From contig CAJQSI010000063.1 in the NCBI GenBank assembly GCA_905612515.1, forward strand, positions 1 to 64,000: a stretch of 64,000 nt of DNA, given 5' to 3'. The notes beneath the pieces were generated by a model. It saw nothing but the letters and a program-made list of their open reading frames with translations. It made no database searches and had not been told where the DNA came from. Of this stretch, positions 18,882 through 26,595 are shown piece by piece (position 1 is the first letter of the stretch; each line of letters starts with the position of its first letter). Made by a program: the position numbers and the translations under genes. Origin of the DNA: an uncultured Opitutales bacterium (lineage in GTDB: Bacteria; Verrucomicrobiota; Verrucomicrobiia; Opitutales; Seribacteraceae).

Positions 18882-20303
18882 TCACTCTTCTTTTTTTTGC
18901 AACCTGTAGCGCAAATAGTCTCTGGGGACGCCGAGAAGGCGAGCGGTTTCCGAAATGTTCCCGGATGACTGGTCGATTCCCATTTCGATCAGTCGCAGGA
19001 TGGCTTTTTCCAAGTCGAATCCTTCAGCAGGGAAGCGAAAGTCAGTATTCAGCCAATCGTCGGAATCCCTCTTTTGGGAATTCGATGTGTCGGATTCATC
19101 GGTTGGGAGAAGGTTGAAGCTAAGTTTTTCGCCTTTGTCGTACATGACCAAGGCTCGCTCGAGTTCGTGGGCGAGTTCCCGAGCATTCCCAGGCCATGAG
19201 TGCTGCAAGAGTTGTTTCTCCCCTTTGTCGGAGAAATCGGGCATTGGCAGGTTGTACTTGCTTGTCAGTGAGTTTAGGAAATGTCGGGCCAATAGCAGGA
19301 TTCCTTCCTCTCGTTGAGCGAGTGGAGGTATTTTTATCCTGAGGAGATCCAGTCGGTGATAAAGGTCTTCCCGAAAGGAGCCCTGCTTGATCATTTCCCT
19401 CAGGTCTTTGTTGGCTGCAGTGATTACGCGAACGTCGACTTGAATTTCCTTGTTTCCACCGAGTCTGCGAATCTTGCCGTTCTCTATGGCTACCAGTACC
19501 TTTGCCTGGGCTGCCCTCGACAGGCTGGCGATTTCGTCCAAAAAGAGGGTGCCGTCGTCAGCTGCCTCGAAGAGCCCAATACGCGCGCCCTTGGCATCAG
19601 TGAAGGCGCCTTTTTCATGCCCGAACAGCTCGGACTCGACGAGGTTGTCGGGAATAGCGGAGCAATTTACCTCGACCCAAGGACCGTCCGAGCGGGGGCC
19701 GTTTTCATGAATCCAGCGGGCATAGGTGGATTTTCCTGATCCTGTGGGACCCTCGATGAGCACGGGAGGGAGGTTGCTTGCCAGCCGATTGTCGGCATCG
19801 AGTATTTTCTCGAGCATGACAAGGTCTTGGGAGAAAGCTCCGTCAAATAACAGTTCTTCGCTCTTTCTCTTCGCTTCCGTGCGGTCGTGTTCGCGGATTC
19901 GTCTTTTGCGCCGATGGGCATCGGCGTGGGAGAAAACCAAGGGCAATTCCTCGAGGTCGAAGGGTTTGGCCAAGTAGTCGGATGCACCGAGACGAAGCGC
20001 CTCCACGGCGGAACGCACTCCGCCTTCCCCCGTCATAAGCACCACTAAGGTGTTTTCGGGAACCGCTTGCTCTTTAAGCAAGTCTAGGCTTTCGCCGTCG
20101 GGGAGGTTCAAGTCGAATAAAGCGCAGTCGAAAGAGAGTGCCTTCAGGGACTGTCGAGCTTCCTCCATACTTGCTGTATGGGTGACTTCGGCTCCCATCT
20201 TTTCCAGCAGCGCAGTTATCCTCTTGGTCAAGAGAGTCTCGTCTTCAAGCAGAAGAACCTCCTTGTCATGAAAGAAATTCGAGTGATTCCCGTGGTCGGT
20301 CAT
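18882..20303 (-). CDS. NtrC-family sigma-54-dependent response regulator
   Basis: 473 residues in three domains. The receiver (about 15-125) has the acidic pair Glu20-Asp21, phosphoacceptor Asp64, Thr91 and Lys113. The AAA+ domain has Walker A GPTGSGKS (185-192), Walker B GTLFLDEI, and a sigma-54 contact loop GAFTDA (232-237) in place of GAFTGA, a variant also found in active members. The C-terminal Fis-type helix-turn-helix includes NISETARLLGVPRDYLRYRL. It probably activates the sigma-54 promoter just downstream and pairs with the histidine kinase at 13766-15163. Its start codon lies within attL of the mobile element: the insertion replaced the native leader, including an AAGGA ribosome-binding site now stranded at attR. 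Confidence 0.93.
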   Translation of the reverse strand: MTDHGNHSNFFHDKEVLLLEDETLLTKRITALLEKMGAEVTHTASMEEARQSLKALSFDCALFDLNLPDGESLDLLKEQAVPENTLVVLMTGEGGVRSAVEALRLGASDYLAKPFDLEELPLVFSHADAHRRKRRIREHDRTEAKRKSEELLFDGAFSQDLVMLEKILDADNRLASNLPPVLIEGPTGSGKSTYARWIHENGPRSDGPWVEVNCSAIPDNLVESELFGHEKGAFTDAKGARIGLFEAADDGTLFLDEIASLSRAAQAKVLVAIENGKIRRLGGNKEIQVDVRVITAANKDLREMIKQGSFREDLYHRLDLLRIKIPPLAQREEGILLLARHFLNSLTSKYNLPMPDFSDKGEKQLLQHSWPGNARELAHELERALVMYDKGEKLSFNLLPTDESDTSNSQKRDSDDWLNTDFRFPAEGFDLEKAILRLIEMGIDQSSGNISETARLLGVPRDYLRYRLQKKEE

Positions 20304-20325
20304 TGGGCAATATCTTTAGTTATTG
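20300..20325 (+). other. attL of the serine-recombinase element
   Basis: Reads TCATTGGGCAAT, AT, then CTTTAGTTATTG. The TCATTGGG part recurs directly at attR. The CTTTAGTTATTG part is the exact reverse complement of the first 12 bases of attR. Crossover dinucleotide GG is placed at 20306-20307. Confidence 0.75.
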
Positions 20326-20379
20326 ACGGACATCCCATTAACGGAAGCGAAACTTTTCTAAACTAACAACCACAAAAGA

Positions 20380-22071
20380 ATGACCCACGAAATGAAAAAG
20401 AAGATCCTCTCCGCCTACGCGATCTCTTATCTCCGATTCTCCTCAGTCGTTCAAGGCAAGGGAGACTCCCGCACCCGGCAAAACGCATCTCGAGATCGTT
20501 GGCTCGAAGCTCATCCCGAGATCCCTCTCAAGCGTGAGATGAACGACCTCGGCCTTTCTGCATTCTCCGGGAAGCATGTGGCGAAGGGTGACCTCGGCGA
20601 CTTCCTCACTCTTTGCGAGTCGAAGGACTTTCGAGCCGAGACTGCTCGCCGGGACGTCTACCTGCTAGTCGAGAACCTCGACCGCTTGAGCAGAGAGCGG
20701 ATCCTCAAGGCATTGGCTCAACTGGAAGGGATCCTCGCGAGTGGGGTGAAGGTTGTCACCCTCTGCGATGGCAAGACCTACGACTCGAAGAGTCTCGATA
20801 GCGTTGGGGAGGTGCTGATGGCGATCTGCACAATGGCGAGAGCGCACGAGGAGAGCGCCATCAAGTCGGCTCGGATTGCTTCCTCATGGGCAAAGAAACG
20901 CAAAGAAATTCGAGACGGGAAGAAATCGACCTCGAAAGTCCTCTTGCCGACTTGGATCCGCAAGGAGGGGGAGGGGTTCAAGGTCAACGAAAAGGCCGCC
21001 AAGGTTGTCCGGAGGGTCTTCGAGCTTGCTTGCGAAGGGAAGGGAGTCACGGCAATCCGCAACGCGATGAATGCGGAGGGACATCCCTCTTTGAACCACT
21101 TGCGCCGAGGCACGGGAGGCGTCTGGAATATTGTCACAGTCAACGACCTCCTCAAGGATCGGAAAGTCATCGGAGAGATTCAACTCCGCAAATTCCTTCG
21201 AGATGAGAATGATGATTATGTTCAAGACGAGAAAGGCAGGAAGCAGAAGGAGGACTCGGGCGATCCGATCAAGGACTATTATCCGCCGATCATTGACCCA
21301 GCGACCTTCGCGAAGGCTCGGAAACTTATCTTTCGGAACTTCTCCAGACGGGGCAAGAGGTCGTTTCATGGTTACAACCTATTTTCGAAGATTGCCTTCG
21401 ACAAGAAGACCGGGGAGACCATCCAAATCCATACAGGAGGCAAAAAAGAAGTAAAACCGGGTGAACTAAAGTACACTTGGAACTACATCCCCACCGGGAT
21501 TCGTAACGGAACGAGAAAGGGAGCGAAAGCCGGATGGATCGGATGGCATCTCGAGAAACTATTCTTTGCCACGATCACGCAGGCCTTGAACGTCGAAGGA
21601 TCGGTCGCAGGAGCGGAGGCAGACCTTGCTCTTGCCGAGGAGCAACTCAAGGAAGCAAAGACTCGGATCAAAGGCCTCGAGACCTTTCTCTTCGACTCAA
21701 TGGGGGACGAGGACTTCGATCCCTCGGGGATCCGCGAAAAGCTCAAGGCTCAACAATCGGTCGTGAAGTTCAAGATCGAAGAGGTCGAGAAACTCAAGGA
21801 CGAGATCCACGCCGGAGCCGGAGCGATCCGCATCGATCCGAAGGAGACCGACCGCTTGAAATTGATCGAAGTCATCCGGGCGAACGTTCAAAGGATCGAT
21901 CTCGATTGCGAGAGCAAGGAGTTCCGATGCGTTCTAATGAACGGGATCGAGTACGATGTGAAGAGGGTCGAGGGAGGATGGTCGATCGAGTCGGATCACT
22001 TCGATCCCGGCGAGAAGGAAGTCTTCACCTCGATCGAGCAACTTCGCAAGCTCAAGAAAAAGGCCGCTTAG
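20380..22071 (+). CDS. Large serine recombinase (integrase of the element)
   Basis: A 563-residue site-specific recombinase. The N-terminal resolvase domain has AISYLRFSSVVQGKGDSRTRQ, with the catalytic Ser in the RFSS motif, followed by VENLDRLSRE, the conserved active-site Asp-Arg-Leu-Ser-Arg. The recombinase domain starts near FELACEGKGVTAIRNAMN. A long coiled-coil-like helix (VAGAEADLALAEEQLKEAKTR and on) is typical of large serine integrases, but the cysteine zinc ribbon usual in this region was not obvious. The attL site 55-80 bases upstream fits the common attP-next-to-int layout. Codon use is richer in ATC, CTC and GAG than in its neighbours, in keeping with transfer. Confidence 0.92.
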   Translation: MTHEMKKKILSAYAISYLRFSSVVQGKGDSRTRQNASRDRWLEAHPEIPLKREMNDLGLSAFSGKHVAKGDLGDFLTLCESKDFRAETARRDVYLLVENLDRLSRERILKALAQLEGILASGVKVVTLCDGKTYDSKSLDSVGEVLMAICTMARAHEESAIKSARIASSWAKKRKEIRDGKKSTSKVLLPTWIRKEGEGFKVNEKAAKVVRRVFELACEGKGVTAIRNAMNAEGHPSLNHLRRGTGGVWNIVTVNDLLKDRKVIGEIQLRKFLRDENDDYVQDEKGRKQKEDSGDPIKDYYPPIIDPATFAKARKLIFRNFSRRGKRSFHGYNLFSKIAFDKKTGETIQIHTGGKKEVKPGELKYTWNYIPTGIRNGTRKGAKAGWIGWHLEKLFFATITQALNVEGSVAGAEADLALAEEQLKEAKTRIKGLETFLFDSMGDEDFDPSGIREKLKAQQSVVKFKIEEVEKLKDEIHAGAGAIRIDPKETDRLKLIEVIRANVQRIDLDCESKEFRCVLMNGIEYDVKRVEGGWSIESDHFDPGEKEVFTSIEQLRKLKKKAA

Positions 22072-22245
22072 ATCTGTCCTTGGAAAAAGCGAACGCCCCA
22101 CCCCCAAAAGAGAAAGGATGAGGCGCTCTAAGGACTCTATTCAATTCAATACCAAACTATATATAATGGAGGCGTCAACATGCTCGCAAACGTACCGGGT
22201 ACACTAAAAAATTAATTGTGTAAGGGAAAAGCGAGGGGCGGGGGT

Positions 22246-22272
22246 CTCCTAGCGAGTACTTCGGGCTAGGAG
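22246..22272. other. Hairpin downstream of the LamG gene
   Basis: CTCCTAGC (22246-22253) and GCTAGGAG (22265-22272) form a perfect 8-bp stem with an 11-base loop. No T tract follows on either strand, so if it terminates the LamG transcript it needs a factor. Confidence 0.4.
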
Positions 22273-22290
22273 GAACCGATAAGGGGGGGG
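22263..22290 (+). repeat. Left copy of imperfect inverted repeat flanking the LamG gene
   Basis: GGGCTAGGA, a variable middle containing CCGA, and a G8 tract. The reverse complement of 23203-23230 has the same order, so the pair brackets the LamG/PEP-CTERM gene. Confidence 0.5.
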
Positions 22291-22316
22291 TGACGGAGAC
22301 CGAGACGGACCAATGG

Positions 22317-23168
22317 CTAGGCCGACTTCTTCTTCCTCCGTCGCCACTCCCGCAGACCGCACCCGGCGGCGGACAGCAGACCGAGGGACGCGAAGACAGA
22401 GGCCGGTTCGGGGGCGGTGCTGGTGCCGGCGGCGAGGGCGCTCACCTCGCTGGCGCTGAGGGCATGATCGTAAACCCGGAAGTCGTCCACTTGTCCGAAA
22501 AGGAATTGTTTAAAAGTACTGGAATTGTACTGTTGCACACCAATGTAGCTAGGTGCGGTAGATGCCTCCAGCACTCCCGATCTTGCCGTGTTTGCAACCT
22601 GTGATCCGTCAACGAAAATAGTTTGGTTTGATCCATCATAAAGAGCAACTATGTGAGACCAGCTTCCTAGGGTCAATAACGATGAGGGGGAATCCAAACC
22701 GTTATTATTAATTTTGTAATCGATTACACTGCTTGTTCTAAGGCCCACTTTGATTGTTTCAAACGAGCCAGTTGTAGTCTTAGGTCTATGAAATAGGAAA
22801 GGTCCACCACTCGAACTGCCACCAACAAAAGAAGCAGGTTTCACCCACATCGCCACCGTGAAATTTGTGCTCAATGAAGAAGTGGAGGCAGAAGGCACCT
22901 CCACGTAATCGTTCGTTCCGTCAAAGTCCAGCGCTCCGCCGACCATCCCTGTGGTCCACTCCGAACCCGTCATGTTGGTGAGGGTGCCTGTGTTTCCATT
23001 ACCGCTGGAGTCGGCCGCGGTGGTTCCCGATGTTTCGTCGAACTTATAGTGAGCAATCAGCCCCGCGTGCGACGCGCAAACTCCAAGCAGGAACAACGCT
23101 GGCAAGAAGAGACGACTGCAAAGGAGAGTTGTAGAGAAAGAGAACATAGTGTCAAACTGTGATGACAT
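22317..23168 (-). CDS. LamG-domain protein with PEP-CTERM sorting signal
   Basis: About 283 residues. A signal peptide ending near ASHA precedes one LamG/concanavalin-like domain (AHYKFDETSGTTAADSSGNGNTG, then GALDFDGTNDYVEVP, FTVAMWVKP and VDDFRVYDHALSASEV). The C-terminus has PEPASVFASLGLLSAAG plus an Arg/Lys tail, a PEP-CTERM signal processed by exosortase in exopolysaccharide producers. Start candidates are ATG 23166-23168 (chosen; AGAAG 7 bases before it) and ATG 23145-23147. It is cargo of the element. The host must supply exosortase, since none is encoded here. Confidence 0.85.
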   Translation of the reverse strand: MSSQFDTMFSFSTTLLCSRLFLPALFLLGVCASHAGLIAHYKFDETSGTTAADSSGNGNTGTLTNMTGSEWTTGMVGGALDFDGTNDYVEVPSASTSSLSTNFTVAMWVKPASFVGGSSSGGPFLFHRPKTTTGSFETIKVGLRTSSVIDYKINNNGLDSPSSLLTLGSWSHIVALYDGSNQTIFVDGSQVANTARSGVLEASTAPSYIGVQQYNSSTFKQFLFGQVDDFRVYDHALSASEVSALAAGTSTAPEPASVFASLGLLSAAGCGLREWRRRKKKSA

Positions 23169-23202
23169 AAACCAACTTCTACGGGGATATGTCAAGGGGG
23201 TT

Positions 23203-23230
23203 CCCCCCCCTCGGCCCTCTTCCTAGCCCC
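23203..23230 (-). repeat. Right copy of imperfect inverted repeat flanking the LamG gene
   Basis: Its reverse complement has GGGCTAGGA, CCGA and a G8 tract as in 22263-22290, with a few substitutions and a 2-base gap. Confidence 0.5.
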
Positions 23231-23332
23231 TAGCGAACTCGACTAACGGGGCCATGTCCGCGAGGGAGTTCCCATGCCCTCTGCCATTCTCTGCGCGCCT
23301 CTTGAGATTCTCGAACCGCCTTTCCTGCCTTC

Positions 23333-23404
23333 TTACGGTTTATTTCAACTTCTGTATAATTCTTATAATTTCTCTTAACTGAGAAAAAACCGTTAAAACC
23401 GTTA
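23333..23404. other. Iteron-like repeats beside an AT-rich stretch: candidate replication origin of the element
   Basis: Two perfect tandem 9-mers AAACCGTTA (23387-23395 and 23396-23404) and an inverted near-copy AAACCGTAA (complement of 23333-23341) bracket a very AT-rich 45-base stretch. The element encodes a DnaB-family helicase and a replication-type protein, so an origin here is plausible but unproven. Confidence 0.4.
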
Positions 23405-23471
23405 TCCGCTCGTCGTTTCGATGCGGTAGCGGCGCTCTTGACGCCATTGGGCGGTTGGGTATGGTGGTGGG

Positions 23472-23834
23472 ATGGGAAAGCATGAATGGCAGCATTATGT
23501 TTGGGGGCTGATCATTGTAATGCTCTCCCCGTTCTCGACCCCCGTCATTTTAAATTGTTTGATGTGGTTGGTTTTGGGCATGTGCCACCTTGTCGAATCC
23601 ATCTTTGTGAAAACTGATGAATGGGATTTCGATTGGTTTATCAATGTTTCTTTCGATCTATGGCAACACGGAGACAAGCAAGAATGGTTGTACTGGTTCG
23701 TGGACAAACAAAACGAATTTTGTTTGTGGTTTAACGCGATAGAAAGCGGTTACGAACAACAATGTTGGCTTAGTTCTCCAATACTTCCGCTTCAAGCGTT
23801 TCTCTTTTTTTTAGCGTGGTATTACGAGGTATAG
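23472..23834 (+). CDS. Trp-rich membrane protein of unknown function
   Basis: 120 residues with 11 tryptophans. Hydrophobic stretches near residues 11-40 (WGLIIVMLSPFSTPVILNCLMWLVLGM) and at the C-terminus (LPLQAFLFFLAWYY) flank a polar, aromatic central part (FDLWQHGDKQEWLYWFVDKQ). No family recognised. It lies alone on the plus strand of the element between the iteron-like site and a hairpin, so it may have its own promoter. A holin-like or membrane-toxin role could be considered, but nothing in the sequence decides it. Confidence 0.5.
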   Translation: MGKHEWQHYVWGLIIVMLSPFSTPVILNCLMWLVLGMCHLVESIFVKTDEWDFDWFINVSFDLWQHGDKQEWLYWFVDKQNEFCLWFNAIESGYEQQCWLSSPILPLQAFLFFLAWYYEV

Positions 23835-23874
23835 CTATAGAGCTTGGGGGTTTCCAAAGGGGGAAAACGATAAG

Positions 23875-23901
23875 GCAGGGAACCCATAGGGGAGTCCCTG
23901 C
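23875..23901. terminator. Hairpin between convergent genes of the element
   Basis: GCAGGGA (23875-23881) pairs with TCCCTGC (23895-23901), loop 13. It lies between the ends of the membrane-protein gene and the helicase gene. No T run, so a factor-dependent or two-way terminator at best. Confidence 0.35.
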
Positions 23902-23963
23902 TACTCAACCTCGGTTTACCGCCCCGCCGCCATGAAGCGGTTGCCCCACCCCGCCTAATCCCC

Positions 23964-25259
23964 TCACCGAAACCTCATCTTCCCTCTCTCGAAGACTAGG
24001 CAAACAGCTCCTTTCGTACCGTTCCTGTTCTTCAGCACTTTGACGGCAATCTCCTCTGTCGGCGAACTCTCCTGCTCTTTTTCGTTTCGACGTTGTAGGA
24101 TGATTACCACGTCCGCATCTTGTTCTCCCGCATACTTGAGGTTTTGCAAACCCGGATCTGATGCACCTTCTCGATTTATCTGGGAAAGGCAGATGAGCGG
24201 TATCATCAACTCCTGTGCTAAGTTCTTCAGTTCCAGCAGGAGGTGTTCTTGCTGTTCGAATTTTGATACTCCTCGCCCTTTCAGCAACTGAACGTAATCG
24301 ACGACGATCAACCCGGGAGGATCGGTTCGCAACTTTGCCTTCATTCGAATGTCGTTAACCGTTAACTTTGAAGAGTCATCTATTGTGAGAGGAATCTCCA
24401 CGAACTTCTTTGCGCTCGCATCGAGATTCGCCTTTTCTTCAGTCGAATAGGATTCGCCGTACCGGACAGGGATTTGCGTCTCGGAGATCAGTACGCGACT
24501 GCCGAGTTCTCGAGCCATCATTTCCATGGAGAAGAACATGACCGGGATGCCTTCGTCTCTTGCGACGTTCATTGCGATCTGAAGGGCTAGAGCCGTCTTC
24601 CCCACCGAAGGACGAGCCGCAATAATAATCAACTCGCCGGGACGCATCCCCGTGACGATCTCGTCCAGTTCGGGGAATCCCATAGCAGGGTAAGCATTTT
24701 CTCCATTTTGCATGGAAAGTTGGTGGTGGAGAGCGTCCTCTACGATTTCACCGATATGCCGTACGGAACGATTGCCTGTCTTTCTAATGATGGAGGCGAT
24801 TTTCTCCGCATGGTCGGCAAGTAGTTCGTTGATGGGGATTTCTCCAGTTGCGTCCTTGTCATCAAATTCTCGATTGAAACGATCGAAATCTCTTCGATTG
24901 AAGGCATCGCGAACTTGCTCGGCGAACTTCACCACGTGGTTCGGGGTTTCGACCCTATCAGTTATCCCCATGAGGGCTGCAAGGGCATCCGGGTGCAGCT
25001 CCCGGTCCTCGGGTGTCAACTCCAGCTCGATTCCTATCTCGTCGAGACAATCATCGGAAGAGCAAATGATTTCGAAAAACCTTCGATTTCTGTCTTTTGA
25101 GAACATCCGAGGTTCAACTATGTTTCGAGCCTTGATTAAAGCATCGGGCCAGTTGCATCGATCGCTGAGAAGAGATCCGATGACGCCCTCCTCTGCATCT
25201 TCATTGAAACGGCTTTCAGTTATCTTTTGTTGGTGTTCGTCGTACTTCTTCTTTTCCAT
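23964..25259 (-). CDS. DnaB-family replicative helicase of the element
   Basis: 431-residue RecA-like hexameric helicase. The N-terminal DnaB domain (EEGVIGSLLSDRCNWPDALIKA) is followed by a linker and the ATPase core: Walker A in ARPSVGKTALALQIA, FFSMEMMARELGSRVLI, Walker B GLIVVDYVQLLKG, LICLSQINREG, and the arginine-finger region near QRRNEKEQ, ending with VCLVFERGKMRFR. The ATG has AGGA 6 bases upstream. It follows the winged-helix gene by 19 bases, as helicase and initiator genes do in phage and plasmid replication modules. The bacterial chromosome must carry another dnaB, so this one most likely serves the element. Confidence 0.9.
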   Translation of the reverse strand: MEKKKYDEHQQKITESRFNEDAEEGVIGSLLSDRCNWPDALIKARNIVEPRMFSKDRNRRFFEIICSSDDCLDEIGIELELTPEDRELHPDALAALMGITDRVETPNHVVKFAEQVRDAFNRRDFDRFNREFDDKDATGEIPINELLADHAEKIASIIRKTGNRSVRHIGEIVEDALHHQLSMQNGENAYPAMGFPELDEIVTGMRPGELIIIAARPSVGKTALALQIAMNVARDEGIPVMFFSMEMMARELGSRVLISETQIPVRYGESYSTEEKANLDASAKKFVEIPLTIDDSSKLTVNDIRMKAKLRTDPPGLIVVDYVQLLKGRGVSKFEQQEHLLLELKNLAQELMIPLICLSQINREGASDPGLQNLKYAGEQDADVVIILQRRNEKEQESSPTEEIAVKVLKNRNGTKGAVCLVFERGKMRFR

Positions 25260-25278
25260 GATGAGTCCTATTTGAGTG

Positions 25279-25728
25279 TTAGTATTTTGTAGAAATGAAA
25301 TCGTTATTACTTCTATTGTTTATATTCTTTATATAGTGGTCACCCGGGGTCGTACCCGAGGTACCCGGCTTTTTCACAATCTGGGTACTCGGGGTGGTCA
25401 GCTTGAGGTGGTATTCAGAGCAGGATTTCGGCACCCTCTCTGCTAGAATCAGATCTAAATCGACCAGTTTTTTGATCGCAGGCTCGATGGTTTTCTTTGC
25501 GAGATTTGATTCACGGGCCAGTCGCCTGTCGGTGATGGCAAACCATGCCCTGCCGTCATCGTCTTCCCTAACTTTTCCCTGCCAGATCTCTTGCAGACAG
25601 AGTTTGTGCAAGGTTATGAAAACAATGAAGGGAGCCTTTTCCCTAACCTTGCAATTCTGGACTAATATTTCCCATCCTTTAAAAGGTACGGAAAAGAAGG
25701 CCAAATTAGTATTCGTTTTTCTTTCCAC
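25279..25728 (-). CDS. Winged-helix replication-initiator-like protein
   Basis: 149 residues from a GTG start at 25726-25728. The pattern APFIVFITLHKLCLQEIWQ, AWFAITDRRLARESNLAKKTIEPAIKKLVDLDLILAERV is a winged helix like those of phage replisome-organiser and RepA-type proteins (first helix, turn, recognition helix KKTIEPAIKKLVDLDLI). The C-terminal tail is low-complexity and rich in Thr, Pro and Asn. It lies directly upstream of the DnaB-family helicase, so it may load that helicase or bind the iteron-like site at 23333-23404. This role is inferred. Confidence 0.6.
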   Translation of the reverse strand: MERKTNTNLAFFSVPFKGWEILVQNCKVREKAPFIVFITLHKLCLQEIWQGKVREDDDGRAWFAITDRRLARESNLAKKTIEPAIKKLVDLDLILAERVPKSCSEYHLKLTTPSTQIVKKPGTSGTTPGDHYIKNINNRSNNDFISTKY

Positions 25729-25774
25729 GACACATAAGGTCGCAGATTTGAGAGGGAAAGAAAAACAGAGTTAC

Positions 25775-26488
25775 CTAGACTTTTGCTAAGCAATTTCTTT
25801 CTTTTTTACTCTTTACAAACTTCTTCAATCGTGCGCGTAGAGTTTTTTCCTCGTATCCCGAAAAGCCAATTTCTCGAAAATGTGATTTCATTTTTTCCAT
25901 AGATTCTTTTCCTAAATCTCCATCCCATTCCGTCACCATATAAAACTCAATCGGATCTTCATGCTTGATTTGACTTAGTCCTTCCCTCCACTCCCGGAGA
26001 ATATGAAGCAATCCTTTGTGCTGAGTCCTTTTGTCATCCGTCCATCCCGTACAGAACGGATGATGCACGAGCATGGACTGAATTACTTCGATTGAGGATA
26101 TGCCTCCATCATGGTGATCTTCACAATCATCCGAAACTCTCTTGCTTTGCCAATGGGCGGTACTCAAAGATATTCTATGAATATCGTCCATTTCTTCAAC
26201 ATGCTTGAATAAGTAAGGGGGAATTAAGGAATGAGCGTTCCATTCAATTATAAGAGCTTCGATAAGATCATCGGAAATTTTGAAGTTTGGATCATACTCT
26301 TTGTAGCGCTCGACCAATTGGCGTACTGCTGAATACAGAAAATCTTTGATCGGCACCTTCTTTGACCCCTTCTCTTCGATGACTTTCAACCGTGCTTCGC
26401 GATCCTCTTCGCTCAGTGGTTCAAGCCATTCCTGCAAAAGACTCCCCAACGCGTCTTCGGGTTCGGGGGGGGGGCTTATCAGTGACAT
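25775..26488 (-). CDS. Unknown element protein with a C10 tract after codon 4
   Basis: 237 residues, acidic at the start (PPPEPEDALGSLLQEWLEPLSEEDREARLKVIEEKG) and basic at the end (TLRARLKKFVKSKKERN), with no hydrophobic segments. No family recognised. The first codons ATG TCA CTG ATA AG are followed by ten C (complement of 26465-26474). A slip of one base would end translation early or put the gene out of frame. First gene of the replication transcription unit, 46 bases before the winged-helix gene. Its base composition is more AT-rich than the host genes. Could be an element regulator or a replication accessory factor. Confidence 0.6.
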   Translation of the reverse strand: MSLISPPPEPEDALGSLLQEWLEPLSEEDREARLKVIEEKGSKKVPIKDFLYSAVRQLVERYKEYDPNFKISDDLIEALIIEWNAHSLIPPYLFKHVEEMDDIHRISLSTAHWQSKRVSDDCEDHHDGGISSIEVIQSMLVHHPFCTGWTDDKRTQHKGLLHILREWREGLSQIKHEDPIEFYMVTEWDGDLGKESMEKMKSHFREIGFSGYEEKTLRARLKKFVKSKKERNCLAKV

Positions 26489-26570
26489 TCTCTTTGTCCA
26501 TGGAAACCCTAGTATTTAAGCAGGATTCAAGGCTTTTTCATGCCTCGGAATAAAGTGAAAGTAAAACTTG

Positions 26571-26595
26571 CAATAACTAAAGTCATTGGGACAAT
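26571..26595 (+). other. attR of the serine-recombinase element
   Basis: Reads CAATAACTAAAG, then TCATTGGG, then ACAAT. The first 12 bases are the exact reverse complement of the element side of attL, and TCATTGGG is repeated directly. Crossover GG at 26589-26590. Beyond it on the minus strand lies AAGGATTGTCCCAATG, the original ribosome-binding site and start of the regulator gene. Confidence 0.75.

Larger units (their letters stand above)
20306..26590. mobile_element. 6.28-kb integrative element with large serine recombinase and own replication genes
   Basis: Bounded by attL and attR with a shared TCATTGGG. Joining the element-side halves (26571-26590 plus 20308-20325) gives a 38-bp palindrome in which 16 of 18 arm positions are symmetric around a central GG, the form expected of an attP. 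Contents: serine recombinase 75 bases inside attL, LamG/PEP-CTERM protein, Trp-rich membrane protein, iteron-like site, DnaB-family helicase, winged-helix protein, and an unknown gene with a C10 tract. No relaxase, capsid or terminase gene is present, so it may be a mobilisable element, a plasmid-like element or a phage satellite. Confidence 0.8.

Noticed and set aside
22157-22214. TATAAT followed by GGAGG and a short frame MLANVPGTLKN
   Set aside because: The Shine-Dalgarno would lie upstream of the start predicted from that -10 box, and the 11-codon frame has no support.
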